Counted from the stretch's first letter, positions 18,601 through 25,291 are shown. The stretch is 64,000 nucleotides of DNA from Verrucomicrobiota bacterium (GCA_016219875.1 JACRJZ010000163.1:30222-94221), one strand, 5' to 3'. Notes: generated by a model from the sequence alone, not told the origin. Made by a program: numbers and translations.

Positions 18601-19416
18601 GGTCCCGGCGCGCCGCTCGGAGCGACCATTGACCCCGCGACCGGTGTCTTCTCGTGGCGGCCGACGGCCACTCAAGGCCCCAGCACAAACCAGTTCGCCG
18701 TCATCATCAGCGACAACGGCACGCCCAGCCTGAGCGCAACTCAACAGTTCACGGTGATCGTCCGCGACTCGCGCGCCGACTTCACCGTCAGCCTCGGCTC
18801 GACCAACCTCTTGGCCGGCGAAAGCAACGCCGTGCCGATCTGGTTGAACTCGGGCCTGGAATTGCAGTCGCTCAGCTTCGACCTCGACATGGCCAGCCCG
18901 CTGTTGACCGATCTCGCCCTGCAACCCGTCGCTCCGGAAGTCGGCTCCGCGCTGCTGCTGGCCGCCGGCTCGAATCGCTGGCAGCTCGAATTCACCGCCA
19001 CGCCCGGCCTGGCGCTGCAAGGCGTGATGCCGCTCGCCCAGTTGCATTTCATCGCCGTCTCGAACGGTCCTTCGGCCATCGTGCCGCTCGACGGGGCGAA
19101 CCTGGTGGGTGAGCAGCCGGGTTGGCTGCTGGCCACCAACAGCGCCGTGTTTGACGGACGCGTGATCGTGGTCTGCCGCGAACCCGTGCTGTGGTGTGAG
19201 CGCCTGGCGTGGCCGGAAGCAACCAACGGCGGCTTCTCGCTCCAGCTCTACGGCCAACCCGGCCGGGACTACGACTTGCAGTGGTCCACGAACATGACCG
19301 GGTCTGCGCCCTGGCAATCGTGGTTGAACCTGCCGCAAACCAACCGCGTGCTGCGCCTCGACTGGCCCAACGCCGGCGCCCCCGCGCTCTTCCTGCGCGC
19401 CCGCGAAGAGGAATGA
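9700..19416 (+). CDS. Giant secreted multidomain protein (CARDB/Calx-beta-like/cadherin-like/cohesin-like)
   Basis: A 3,238-residue exported protein. Residues 1-24 are a signal peptide; about 25-460 is a beta-solenoid-like region starting TVTWDGGGDGVSWHAAANW. Three CARDB-like repeats follow (about 467, 586 and 709 onward, each starting like DLxVxxVxxPxxAxxG), then four Calx-beta-like repeats (about 830-1240) and a fourth CARDB at about 1243. Residues about 1726-1830 look like a carboxypeptidase-regulatory fold. A Cys-rich region (about 1940-2280, with CCITGD, CSPSLCECG and CSCCEN) precedes a conserved block with ENEKGLLIDFKI and TIHEMIHLVQ. Two cadherin-like Ig domains (about 2833-3027), a cohesin-like domain (3028-3150) and a Verrucomicrobia-type C-terminal domain finish it. 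Residues 1521-1560 are an in-frame dispersed repeat. A surface or matrix adhesin is plausible; no catalytic site was identified. Confidence 0.8.
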   Translation: MKTTTRILTLVIVIAGFAAISPAATVTWDGGGDGVSWHAAANWIDDRLPASTNDVVINVPTNVTVVFSNGSVTVRSVRCEGGFSLADGTLTVTSSNSQFNGPFTITNGATLVVRGAGTELTVNGPTAYSGGSLQPQQGGILRLPELRRIELTNQHLTFNVAGAGSTLDLSSVTNVALTGRILNIYATSGGKIDLSKAQITSLTADVYVDAGLLDLSAVSGSGIPSGSSLEVRNGGEIRMPGLTELTNTQLAIRGPGCRFPTDRLKAFLNGTLTVQRSTNDFSNLTNLLGSWINLELDSALVLTNVTSLSMTIGSVSFSARGPRCLLDLSGVTNVVAGYWFSLSTYNGGVINLSRAQIPDGQLTVWADGTGSLVDLSGLQNRWSESPTSTWDLHASDGGVILLPNITELNRADLSIADTGVIAFGPLHALTQSAVRVDGTTVALTNLVNTLGTTFTYQNGGQIVFPPAVDLVVPEVQGPSAVVAGQLIELSWTVRNEGTNPASGSRADAVYLSTDRAVGNDVFLGHFSSTEPLPAGATGSVTNTLIVPSSLDGTFYFIVAADSLYQFYEGAGETNNTFITTNTISISAPDLQVQSVTAPSAAQFGSTVDVTWVVKNTGSASASQVWSDRLYLTTNSSSLAGATVLRTLPARGALGPEASYTNTQPVTLPQQAGMLPGTYFILAATDWNNTQPESNEANNLGSRTVNLTLGPLPDLRVTQAIAPPTATPGQPVPLVWAAANQGTAAATGRWSEAISFFNANNSMETAAVLDFTNDLAAGDTLWRTQAVVLPLTFPAGTNQLIVRVDAWDEVFELDEDNNVLLITNLTLIPASLSLQVPLTQVEESASSPILVTLARNDHLDQPLLITLSVSDTNELSLPASVQMPAGMSIGTVELSVLRDGLVDGPKPVTITASAPGYPSAQQTVTVLDVDAPQLTLSLTSSNVLEGSSLPATVSSPFAAANALTVFLETSNPNQLSVPASVIIPAGSNSCAFQITPFDDTQIELPADYTVRAAAIGHLSAAASVTVFDNDLPAVGLSLARTSINEGDGIQATLATVVRSIVSDRALTIELANSDPTAVSVPTRVVIPANQAMATFAVAAVDDAVDRGPRTVVLTPYVLATSQNVRLAQGNSASLTVLDNDGPALRVAVMKKLVGEGLNPATTATVSRNTPATNALLVTLESSDLSEATVPPTVTIPAGQTSQTFTMASLNDATNDGNQTVILTASAPDFTPGSDIVVVTDLALPDLIVESIAGPATAATEEYVTVNCRVSNQGLATTATNFLTRIYFSSDALIGDDTLAGEFQFQGVIPPGQYFEQALQVRLPQTVGDLWLVAQTDVEQRIPEALEDNNASISAAPIQVRVAYGAYVQTSLTSAPAGTPVPLTGRATNSFGGGAPFRLVNIHLWVRGMERVISALTDSDGNFTATFQPLANEAGTYEIFATHPVVGQAAGQDTFTLLGMQADPTTASLKIIEQTSATRTVRLENLGDVPLTGLDATVLSQPNGLEVTLRLEEAGASEPAQTRSADFQSAVSQVFNLQTAVKAPAPSRLQVGDTADYKSALPASPKDGATTLPGSGALNLICTFNAGLGASAGPAQIRVTSAEGASVDITFNLTVEELRPRLVANPPSLLSGMVRGQQRAVEFEVVNQGGLATGPLTVALPLVTWLQVACTNPLPPLAPGETNRVTLLLTPDAGLPLGPYTGGLVLSSSNASLQVPFEFRALSEARGDLLVTAVDELTTFAEGAPKVVGAKVVVRDLLTRAEVGGGLTDTNGQCLFIQLPEAVYEVEVTAQKHQGNRLTGRVLPGQTNAVEAFLSYQAVQYSWSIVPVATEDRYRVSVETVFETAVPIPVVTVEPRRIDLATITNDTAQVELRISNHGLIAAQNMRLRLPTHPDWVFSTLVTNIGTLPAQSTLTLPVLIAKKSASSPASPNRSPKDGGAPGPCSAPLHVGWELECGDRKLDYSTQVTADNARPDCGSWHPLIGWCCITGDTEYGPPGPRDSGGPGVPNIYAPFEFQCSPSLCECGWWPRLCIEGSVSISPDGLANKLKDKILALVGTTTGVLVRDPEITVQAGGSLCSCCENSHVSWEGEASASASIKVTVAIGLVGEFEVPEVSGWTNLAAHAYGVIGLELKLEGSVSINASRACNGPVSLCLEGEVTLQALAGATGEVEVSAKPLQPTMVGTNAYFPDFSGKISGQFGISGNLTAKVSGCLDENGESEIGMELCGQVWFRANCSGSISATVPVAAGGGTNDVEVSASMSLNWDRKLWEAGECGEDKKRAPKDDGGGSGVTPISRSDVLLSDAALHALFGHTPLPSSGVCAHVKVRLDQDAVVSRDAFHASLTLDNSADTPLEQVQVLLTVQDAGGLDMTERFSIAPPTLEGVTAVDGSGLIAAGASGSAGWEIIPGDNAALTEPTAYFVSGHIRYVQEGEATTIPITPTRIYVLPSPKLRLDYFHERDVFSDDPFTDEIEPAVPYSLAVLVQNTGEGTAYNFQIKSAQPRIVENEKGLLIDFKILATEVAGKNLVPSLTANFGDITNHQTTVGRWLMTSTLQGHFVDYSATFEHVNARGETRPSILDQVTIHEMIHLVQAGGTFEDSMPDFLVNDVPDPYGRPDTLWLSDGKALPVSIVEQATHDGAPNSGDLVVHLTATLPEQWSYLRVFDPGNGGFRLSRVERSDGTVIPLGVNVWTTDRTFTGLGRRPTRENILHLLDHHTNTTAEVYTLTYVPLPAVDLTAPSSRVATLPSESTSQIPVAWNGDDNTGGSGLALFDVFVSENRGPFVPWLQQTTLNGAIYAGAHGGTYAFYTVATDRAGNREAAPTTPDATTIVTLSNRPPELPVLADQFVDEGREFTFTVAATDLDLPNDWLTFSLSGAPAGMSINPDTGLIRWLTGEGHGPGTNPVTVIVRDNGLLALSATSVVSVVVREVNTAPTLAPIANRTINEGFALAITNAATDPDRPANWLAYTLGPGAPLGATIDPATGVFSWRPTATQGPSTNQFAVIISDNGTPSLSATQQFTVIVRDSRADFTVSLGSTNLLAGESNAVPIWLNSGLELQSLSFDLDMASPLLTDLALQPVAPEVGSALLLAAGSNRWQLEFTATPGLALQGVMPLAQLHFIAVSNGPSAIVPLDGANLVGEQPGWLLATNSAVFDGRVIVVCREPVLWCERLAWPEATNGGFSLQLYGQPGRDYDLQWSTNMTGSAPWQSWLNLPQTNRVLRLDWPNAGAPALFLRAREEE
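14261..14378. repeat. In-frame inverted repeat (RSADFQSAV...DYKSALP type)
   Basis: The left arm gtagcgcagatttccaatct (14261 on) and right arm agactacaagtctgcgctac (ending 14378) form an imperfect inverted pair, with smaller palindromes inside each arm (caggttttcaacctg, cgactgcaagtcg). The whole 118-base element keeps the frame of the 3,238-residue protein and is translated as RSADFQSAVSQVFNLQTAV...TADYKSALP. Proteins carrying such strings are familiar to me from Verrucomicrobia, which supports a mobile-repeat origin. Confidence 0.85.
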
Positions 19417-19449
19417 CTCCGGCCCTACCTGTCTTCAAGAACTCGCCTG

Positions 19450-22086
19450 TTACCGCATTGGCTGGTGCCAGAGGGATTGCCAGTATTGGCGATCCGTTTC
19501 GTAAACGTCGATGGGATCGCCCGCCTGCCAAGTCGGGGAGAGGATGCCACAGCGTTTCATCTCCCGGACATATTCAGGCTCCGGACGGAACCCGGCCATG
19601 TTGAATCGGGTCATCGAGTCCAGATGGGCCTTGGCCTCTTGAATGCCGGCGAGCATCCGGCGGAAGTCTGGGTCATCGGTGCGGGTGAAGATGTCGCCGC
19701 AAAGGCCGTAGCCGCCGGCGGATTTCGCGAGCGGCGCCAGGAGCAGCAGGGATTTCTCCGGACGGGAAAGGTTGTAGAGAATGTGCCGCGAGAACTGAAG
19801 CCGCGGGTCGGCGAACTCTTTCATCCATTCCACAGAGCCGGGACGGAGCGCCCCGTCCTTGCGGGCCTTCAACCAGGGCGGCTCCCAGAAGCGGGGCCGG
19901 CCCCCGGCGTATTCGAGGTGGTGCAATTTGAAATCCAGATCGTCCGCCGGTGAACCCGGCAGCTTCAAGCGCCCGACGTGGCACGAGGCGCAGCGACGGT
20001 CCATCGCTTGCTGGGCGGCCTTCAAGCCGGGCCAACTCAGGTAGTCGATTTTCGGGCGGGTGCCGTATTGAAGGGCCGCGTAGGGGCCGATCATGCCGCT
20101 GCCCAGCGCCGCGTAGGTGCCGGGGAACGTGGCCGAAGCGTCGATCCAGAGCTTCACCATCCGCAGTTCCGGCGCGCTCAGCTTCACGTCGTGATGGGAG
20201 CCGCTCACCTTGTCCACGAGATCGCTCGCGGCACTGCCGATGGTGTAGGGCGCGTAACTTCCGCGGGCCAGGTCGCGGCCGTCTGCGATTTGCAGGCGCG
20301 CGGACAGCGTGAAGTAACTGTGCGTGAACATCGGCCCCTGGTCGCCGGTCAGGAGGGCGCGGCCTGAATACTTGTCGGCGTCGTGGCAACCGAGGCAATG
20401 CTGGTCCCAGATCGGCTGGATGTCCCGCGGGTAGTCGAAGACTTCGGGTGCGCCGGGAAGGGGCGTGATTTCGCTGGGCGGGCGCTGGGCGGCTTTCACG
20501 ACGGGACCCTCACCCCGGCCCTCTCCCATCCGATGGGAGAGGGGGAACGGGGGACGCCTTGGGATGCTCGAAACCGCTCGGGCCAGCAGAGGCGCGGCCG
20601 CAGATTCTCCCTCTCCCATCGGATGGGAGAGGGCCGGGGTGAGGGTTTGGAAACTGGGCGGCGCGGCCGTGCGCTGTTCATGGCAGCCGGTGCAAGTAGC
20701 GACTTCGCCCGGCATGACCGTCAGAAAACTAAGCATCCGTTTCACCGAGAGATCGTTTTCATCCAGCGCCACCAGTTGCAGGCTGCGCAGCGGCGGCACC
20801 CGCGCGTTGACTGAGCCGTCCTCTTCCACCGGCACCGTGCCCAGCACGCGGTTGAGCGTGTAGGAGCCGCCGTAGGTGATGGGGTCCATCGAGCCGGTGT
20901 AGTTCACCGGCTTGGGCAGGTTTTCCAGGATGAGGAGACTCTTGATCGCGCCGCGCTGGATGCCATCCATGTTCCGGCCTTGGTAAATGTCGGTCACGAT
21001 GATCTGCCCCATGGACTCGCCCAGCTTGACGCGCGGCGGGATGACTGGCTCGCGCGGTCGCGGTCGGAGAAGACGCGGCTCGTGCAACCATGCACCGCCG
21101 CGGGCCAGTTCACCTGCGAGCCGGTAAAGCTCCCGCGTTTCGCCCTGGGCGTTCATCGACAGCAATCGGTTCTCCTGCGCGACGAGGAAGGAATCCGCCG
21201 ACACCGGATACGGATCGCGGAAGTTGAGGCCCGGATTGATGATCTGCTGCGCCTCGCGCGCGTCCGGGCCAAGGTCGGCGCTGACGAGCGCGATCCGTCC
21301 TTCGTGTTCCTGCCGGCCGTGGTTGGGCGAGTTGACCATGACGACGCGGGCGCTGCCAGGAATGGGCTTTGCATCCAGGAACACGTCGCCCGGATGCAAG
21401 TTGCCGTAGTAGGCCATCTGGCCGGTGCCGTCGGGGTTCATCGCCCAGAGGTGGTGAAAATGTTCGCGGGACCGGTCCACGTATTCCCAGCGCGTGTAGA
21501 GAATCCGTCCGTCGGGAAGGACCCACGGCGTGTTGTCCTGCTCGATGTTGGAGGAGAGGGGGCGGAGGTTGCTCCCGTCGCCGTCGCACCGATGGATCGT
21601 CGCCACCGGCACGTACCAGCATGGCACCCAGCGTTGGCAGCGGCTGGAGCAGAAGACGATGCCGCCGTCGGGCAGGTAGGACGGCTCGATGTCGTCAAAC
21701 GGGCCGTCGGTGAGCTGCCGCAAGCCGGAGCCGTCGGCGTGGATTTCATACAAGTGATAGTAAGGGGACCCGCCCTTGCGGTACGAGAAGAGGATGCGCT
21801 GTCCGTCGTAGTGAACTTGCGGATCGCGCACGCCGCCGTCGGGATCATCGAGCAACACCGCCAGCCGGCCCGTGTCGAGATCGAGTTTGCAAAGCCGCCC
21901 ACGCGCGCCGTAGCAGGTCTTGTTCACGTCGGTGATCTGGTGTCCGAAGTTCTCGTACCAATGCGGCCCCTTTGGTTGGCGGACGGCAAACACCACCTCT
22001 TCCGCGACCGCGGTGGACCAGGAGAGAAGCAGAAAGCAAAAGACCGCGGGAAGCCTCCCACCGTTCTTGAGCGCGCATACAGGCAT
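19450..22086 (-). CDS. Secreted HzsA-like protein: beta-propeller plus three CxxCH haem motifs
   Basis: An 878-residue exported protein with a signal peptide in the first 28 residues. Residues about 30-340 are TolB/WD40-like blades (DPQVHYDGQRILFSYRKGG, EPSYLPDGGIVFCSSRCQRW). CTGCH at 465-469, CLGCH at 564-568 and CASCH at 699-703 are c-type haem motifs, so it should be a periplasmic cytochrome. The middle part (about 355-460, with MGQIIVTDIYQGRNMDG and PVEEDGSVNARVP) resembles the hydrazine synthase alpha-subunit middle domain, common in PVC bacteria without anammox, so hydrazine chemistry should not be inferred. An in-frame palindromic repeat occupies about residues 481-527, just after the first haem motif. 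The partner enzyme and electron route are unknown. Confidence 0.75.
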   Translation of the reverse strand: MPVCALKNGGRLPAVFCFLLLSWSTAVAEEVVFAVRQPKGPHWYENFGHQITDVNKTCYGARGRLCKLDLDTGRLAVLLDDPDGGVRDPQVHYDGQRILFSYRKGGSPYYHLYEIHADGSGLRQLTDGPFDDIEPSYLPDGGIVFCSSRCQRWVPCWYVPVATIHRCDGDGSNLRPLSSNIEQDNTPWVLPDGRILYTRWEYVDRSREHFHHLWAMNPDGTGQMAYYGNLHPGDVFLDAKPIPGSARVVMVNSPNHGRQEHEGRIALVSADLGPDAREAQQIINPGLNFRDPYPVSADSFLVAQENRLLSMNAQGETRELYRLAGELARGGAWLHEPRLLRPRPREPVIPPRVKLGESMGQIIVTDIYQGRNMDGIQRGAIKSLLILENLPKPVNYTGSMDPITYGGSYTLNRVLGTVPVEEDGSVNARVPPLRSLQLVALDENDLSVKRMLSFLTVMPGEVATCTGCHEQRTAAPPSFQTLTPALSHPMGEGESAAAPLLARAVSSIPRRPPFPLSHRMGEGRGEGPVVKAAQRPPSEITPLPGAPEVFDYPRDIQPIWDQHCLGCHDADKYSGRALLTGDQGPMFTHSYFTLSARLQIADGRDLARGSYAPYTIGSAASDLVDKVSGSHHDVKLSAPELRMVKLWIDASATFPGTYAALGSGMIGPYAALQYGTRPKIDYLSWPGLKAAQQAMDRRCASCHVGRLKLPGSPADDLDFKLHHLEYAGGRPRFWEPPWLKARKDGALRPGSVEWMKEFADPRLQFSRHILYNLSRPEKSLLLLAPLAKSAGGYGLCGDIFTRTDDPDFRRMLAGIQEAKAHLDSMTRFNMAGFRPEPEYVREMKRCGILSPTWQAGDPIDVYETDRQYWQSLWHQPMR
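20505..20646. repeat. In-frame inverted repeat (CCCTCTCCCATC family)
   Basis: The left arm accctcaccccggccctctc at 20505 and right arm gagagggccggggtgagggt ending at 20646 are reverse complements; each arm also contains the internal palindrome cctctcccatcNgatgggagagg. The element lies wholly inside the haem protein gene without breaking the frame and is read as LTPALSHPMGEGE...PLSHRMGEGRGEG. This string is familiar as a dispersed repeat in several bacterial groups. Confidence 0.88.
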
Positions 22087-22196
22087 GACGCGAGGCTAGA
22101 GATCCTCGCGCCAGACTGGAAGCCCGGTTTTCAATTCGGCTTCCGATCCCGGGACTGCATCCAGCTTGGTCCCGTCCGCGCATCCCTTTCAAAAGG

Positions 22197-22411
22197 GTAG
22201 CCACCGACGTGAGGAGAACTCCACGGTCAGCGACCGGGCGTCGCCGCTTGGAACCGGCTGGTGGGGCGAGCATCCTCGCGAGCCGGATTGGACCTTGGGC
22301 GGCTCGCGAGGACGCTCGCCCCACCGAACGGTTCCGGCATAGGCTCACTCTTCAAATCTGAAATCTGAAATCTGAAATCAAGACAGAGCCTCCTCACGTC
22401 GGCTGCTACGG
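22197..22411. repeat. Copy of the GTAGCAGCCGACGTGAGGAG family split by other repeats
   Basis: A degenerate left arm (gtagccaccgacgtgaggag, 22198 on) and an intact right arm (ctcctcacgtcggctgctac, ending 22410) are about 165 bases apart, whereas other copies have loops of only about 17 bases. The extra DNA contains another palindromic element and a heptamer tract, so the simplest reading is a nested insertion. Confidence 0.65.
22261..22324. repeat. Inverted repeat of the GTGGGGCGAGCATCCTCGCG family, copy 1
   Basis: Arms of 24 bases at 22261-22284 and 22301-22324 are near-perfect reverse complements (gtggggcgagcatcctcgcg / cgcgaggacgctcgccccac) with a 16-base loop. A second, slightly different copy lies in frame inside the YidR-like gene at 56681-56746. 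Confidence 0.85.
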
Positions 22412-22429
22412 GGTTTTGAAACCGCCGTT

Positions 22430-23461
22430 TTACCGCGCGCTTTGCGCCACCTTGGACTTGAACTCTTCCAGCTTGATCTGGCCGCTGCCAAAACGGTCGA
22501 TGTCCTCCTTCTTCGCCTTGAAGGTCAGCCGGGCCGGCGAGCCGGCATCGTCGGCGCCGCTGATCGTCACCGTGACATGTTCGTCGGCGCGCAGATGACG
22601 GATGTTCTTCGCCTCGCCCAGGACGTTGACGACTGCGTCCACCAACTCGTCGAGCTTGGCGGCGCTGAATTTGCGCGCGGGCTTGGGCGCACCGGGCCGG
22701 GTTTGATAAGAGTGCAACCAGACGTGCGCCGAGTCCTCCGAGGATTGGCCGCTGACTTCGCGCTTCGCGTTTTCCCAGACGGAACTGGTCGTCGGCTCCT
22801 CTTTCGCTTCCACTTTCTTCCCGGAGGAAGCGAGGGCGAGGTCCGCGTTGTAGCGGAACAACGCGCCATAGCCTTCCAGATACATCGGCTGGGCGGCCCC
22901 TTGGTCCCAAAGGAACACATGGATGCCCAGGGCCTGCCGGGGCGAGTCGCCGTTCGCGCGATTGATCTCGTCGCGCAACAGTTTGTCCATGACCTTCAGA
23001 TCTTCCAGCCACGCCGCACGCACGTCCGCCTCCATGGAGCCGGTAAAGATGAGGGCCGGTTCCGCCGCCGCGGAGCCAGACGCGCCGGAGTAGGCCAAAG
23101 CCCGCGTGGCCGACTTGGCCCCGGCCAGCGCTGCGGCCACTTGTTTGCGCGCTTGCTCCAGGGCTTTCGCCGTCGTCGCGCTCACGTCGCCGACCTTGCT
23201 CATGGACTGGCGGATGGCTTCCTCGACTTGCTTCATGATGGCGTCGGCATCGGCCGAACCGCTGTCGTGGACAGCGAGGCCGTGGTGATCGGTCTTCAGC
23301 GAAATCGCAGTGGTGGTGCGATTCGAGGTCACGGTGACGGCGCCGTCGGGACTGGCTGTGACCGCGATGCTTGTTGAAAACGTGTCGCTTTGGGCGAACA
23401 CAGTTGCCCCGGCGAACAGCGCCGCGGCGGGGGCCAGAGAGAGGAGGTGTTTCATATTCAT
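22430..23461 (-). CDS. Secreted protein of unknown function next to an ECF sigma/anti-sigma pair
   Basis: A 343-residue protein starting MNMKHLLSLAPAAALFAGAT, a clear signal peptide cleaved near AQ-SDTFS. The frame continues upstream, but that stretch overlaps the anti-sigma gene, so the ATG at 23461 is chosen. The mature part contains a repeated beta-like segment (TASPDGAVTVTSNRTTTAIS), an alpha-helical region (ADAIMKQVEEAIRQSMSK, KALEQARKQVAAALAGAK), GIHVFLWDQGAAQPMYLEGYG and a C-terminal AKKEDIDRFGSGQIKLEEFK. I do not recognise a named family. It lies 49 bases downstream of the anti-sigma gene and is probably in its operon, so it may be the output or a signalling partner of the system. Confidence 0.7.
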   Translation of the reverse strand: MNMKHLLSLAPAAALFAGATVFAQSDTFSTSIAVTASPDGAVTVTSNRTTTAISLKTDHHGLAVHDSGSADADAIMKQVEEAIRQSMSKVGDVSATTAKALEQARKQVAAALAGAKSATRALAYSGASGSAAAEPALIFTGSMEADVRAAWLEDLKVMDKLLRDEINRANGDSPRQALGIHVFLWDQGAAQPMYLEGYGALFRYNADLALASSGKKVEAKEEPTTSSVWENAKREVSGQSSEDSAHVWLHSYQTRPGAPKPARKFSAAKLDELVDAVVNVLGEAKNIRHLRADEHVTVTISGADDAGSPARLTFKAKKEDIDRFGSGQIKLEEFKSKVAQSAR

Positions 23462-23510
23462 ACGATGGTTTTGGTTTTCGGTTTGCAGGTTGGGGAGAAG
23501 GGATCGGAGA

Positions 23511-24062
23511 TCAGTGTTCAGGGTTGGCCAGCCGGGCCAGGTCCAGCCGCGTGCTCTGCAATTCGTCCTCCGCGCGCACGGCGACGGTTTCGACATCTTG
23601 CCGCAAGCTGGCGTAATCGACGAGCCGTTGCGCCTCAAGTCGGCCCAGGGCCCGAGTGAGCGCGCTTTGGAACTCCTGTTGGTGTGTCGCTTGGTCCGCG
23701 GCGAACCGGGCCAGCTCCGAGCGGAGTTCCTGCCGGAGTTCCTGCGCCATGGCGGCCCGAATCGCGGCGGTGTCCAGCTTCGTCGCGGGTGCCGTACCGC
23801 GCGCCAGGGCAAAGCCTGCCCCGATCAGCACGACCGCGGCCGCCGCCCACTTCACGAGCAACCACGACGGCGTGCTGGTTCTCCGGCGGGTCTGGTCCGG
23901 CACGGCCCACGCGAGGAGTTCGCGCCGGACGGCGCGCCAGGACTCCACTTGGGCACGGCATTGGGCGCAGCCCGCGACGTGACGGCAGGTTTCTGCTTGC
24001 TGTCCGTCCGGGAGTTCTTCGTAGAGAAATCCGATCAAGTCTTCATGGCTTGGATGGTTCAT
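23511..24062 (-). CDS. Anti-sigma factor with zinc-binding zf-HC2 motif and one membrane helix
   Basis: A 183-residue protein. H28-x3-C32-x2-C35 (in TCRHVAGCAQC) is the zinc-binding motif of the anti-sigma domain that holds ECF sigma factors. A single hydrophobic helix (LLVKWAAAAVVLIGAGFALA, about residues 68-88) places the rest outside the cytoplasm, where a predicted coiled coil (AMAQELRQELRSELARFAADQ to the end) forms the periplasmic part. Its ATG overlaps the sigma gene's stop as ATGA, which indicates translational coupling. The family logic says it binds the neighbouring sigma factor; the signal that releases it is not evident. Confidence 0.88.
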   Translation of the reverse strand: MNHPSHEDLIGFLYEELPDGQQAETCRHVAGCAQCRAQVESWRAVRRELLAWAVPDQTRRRTSTPSWLLVKWAAAAVVLIGAGFALARGTAPATKLDTAAIRAAMAQELRQELRSELARFAADQATHQQEFQSALTRALGRLEAQRLVDYASLRQDVETVAVRAEDELQSTRLDLARLANPEH

Positions 24063-24706
24063 GGGATGGCCTTTCTTCGCACCGTCCCCACCTCTTCGGG
24101 CGGGGACGCTGGTTCATCATTCAAAAATGGTTTCAGCCGGCGGCTCAAGCGCGTGAGCGCATCGGCCAAGCGCGACTTGACGGTGCCTTCCGGGATGTCG
24201 AGCGTCTCGCCAATCTCGCGCAGCTTCAGCCCTTCGTATTCCCGCAGCACCACCACCGCGCGGAGAGTATCCGGCAGGGTCAGCAATGCTTGGCGCACCA
24301 GTTCGGCGCGCTCCTGCTCGATCAGCCGTTCATCCGGCGACGGCTCGAAGGCCCGCAACGGCGGCCCGTCTTCGGCGTCGTCCAGCGGGAACTCGCCCCG
24401 CCGGTTCACGCGGCGCGCTTCGTCATGGCAGAGGTTCAGCGCGATGCGCCAAAGCCAGGTCGAGAACTTGCGCCCGTGCTGATAGGCGTGCCGGTGGGCG
24501 AAGACGCGGGCGAAGGCTTCCTGCGCGAGGTCTTCGCCGCGGTGCTCGTCGCCGGTCATGCGGAGGCAGAGCCGGCGAACGGGCGGCTCCCAGCGGCGCA
24601 CGAGTTCGGCGAACGCCGTGGGGTCGTCCCGCGTTTGCACGCGCCACATCGCCTGCTCGTCCGTGACGTCGTCGAACGGCGAGAGCCATTGGCTGACCAG
24701 ACTCAT
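24059..24706 (-). CDS. ECF-type RNA polymerase sigma factor
   Basis: A 215-residue protein. Region 2 reads FAELVRRWEPPVRRLCLRMTG and EDLAQEAFARVFAHRHAYQ...FSTWLWRIALNLCHDEAR, the core-binding and -10 recognition parts; region 4 reads LPDTLRAVVVLREYEGLKLR, EIGETLDIPEGTVKSRLADA, the -35 helix-turn-helix. The start MSLVSQWLSPFDDV at 24706 is preferred over 24775, because the extra upstream residues (MNGGFGRVVQRPSKFT...) do not look like sigma sequence. It is the first gene of a likely operon with the anti-sigma factor and the secreted protein. Such sigma factors usually activate their own promoter; no clear one was marked. Confidence 0.92.
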   Translation of the reverse strand: MSLVSQWLSPFDDVTDEQAMWRVQTRDDPTAFAELVRRWEPPVRRLCLRMTGDEHRGEDLAQEAFARVFAHRHAYQHGRKFSTWLWRIALNLCHDEARRVNRRGEFPLDDAEDGPPLRAFEPSPDERLIEQERAELVRQALLTLPDTLRAVVVLREYEGLKLREIGETLDIPEGTVKSRLADALTRLSRRLKPFLNDEPASPPEEVGTVRRKAIP

Positions 24707-24907
24707 TCGAACTTGCCGCGCATTCCAGGTGAACTTGGACGGGCGTTGGACAACACGCCCAAAGCCGCCGTTCACTTGATGATACGCGCGAGGGGCGCGT
24801 TTGGTTCGGAGAAAAGTTGGGCGGCCGATCCAGCGGGACCGCTGTGAGAGCGAGGTGTGGTAAGAGGGTTCTCTTCATGCTCTCGTGAAATCCAGCGCTC
24901 CGCATCG

Positions 24908-25291
24908 TTACAGCCTTTCAGGGCCAAGTTGTTTGAGCGGGATTGCCGGCATCCGCTTGCGGGTCCGGTTGGCCGGGTCCACCAGGATGCCAACCGACTC
25001 GAGCGCGATGACACCCAGAATCGGCTCCGCGTTGTCTGGGCCGAAGATGACGCGCCCGGAGGTGATTTCTCCCATGAACTCGATCTCCGCCAACCCGAAG
25101 TCGTACTCCACCGTTTGGCCGTTGGCCAGTTCGTAGGCCGTTCGCCCGCGTGGTCTGATCCCGGCCTGCTTCAGTTGCGTCGTCGGGGCCATGCTGTCGG
25201 TGGCGCCCGTGTCCACCAGAAAGTCGGCCTGGTATTTCTTCCGCGCTTTCTCGCTGGCCCGCAGTGTGGTTGTGACGTGCATCAAGCCCAT
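24908..25291 (-). CDS. Retropepsin-like (clan AA) aspartic protease-type protein
   Basis: A 127-residue cytoplasmic protein. DFLVDTGATDSM contains the catalytic D27-T-G-A motif of single-domain retroviral-type aspartic proteases, and ILGVIALESVGI is the hydrophobic segment followed by Gly that normally packs against it, so an active homodimer is possible. The start at 25291 is preceded by a GAGG-type ribosome-binding site (rc of cacctc near 25297). Bacterial members are widespread but mostly uncharacterised, and binding without proteolysis is also possible. No toxin-antitoxin partner or other gene link is visible. Confidence 0.7.
   Translation of the reverse strand: MGLMHVTTTLRASEKARKKYQADFLVDTGATDSMAPTTQLKQAGIRPRGRTAYELANGQTVEYDFGLAEIEFMGEITSGRVIFGPDNAEPILGVIALESVGILVDPANRTRKRMPAIPLKQLGPERL

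Larger units (their letters stand above)
22087..22429. other. 343-base repeat-filled gap
   Basis: Between the start of the haem protein and the stop of the secreted protein at 22430 the gap contains arms of one repeat family (22198-22221 and 22387-22410), with a complete element of a second family (22261-22324) and a heptamer tract (aaatctg, 22354-22379) between them. No gene or clear promoter was seen. Confidence 0.7.

Noticed and set aside
19450..22086. Reading the HzsA-like protein as evidence for anammox
   Set aside because: Only a middle-domain resemblance and three CxxCH motifs are present; no other hydrazine synthase subunit or hydrazine dehydrogenase is seen, and such proteins are common in other PVC bacteria.
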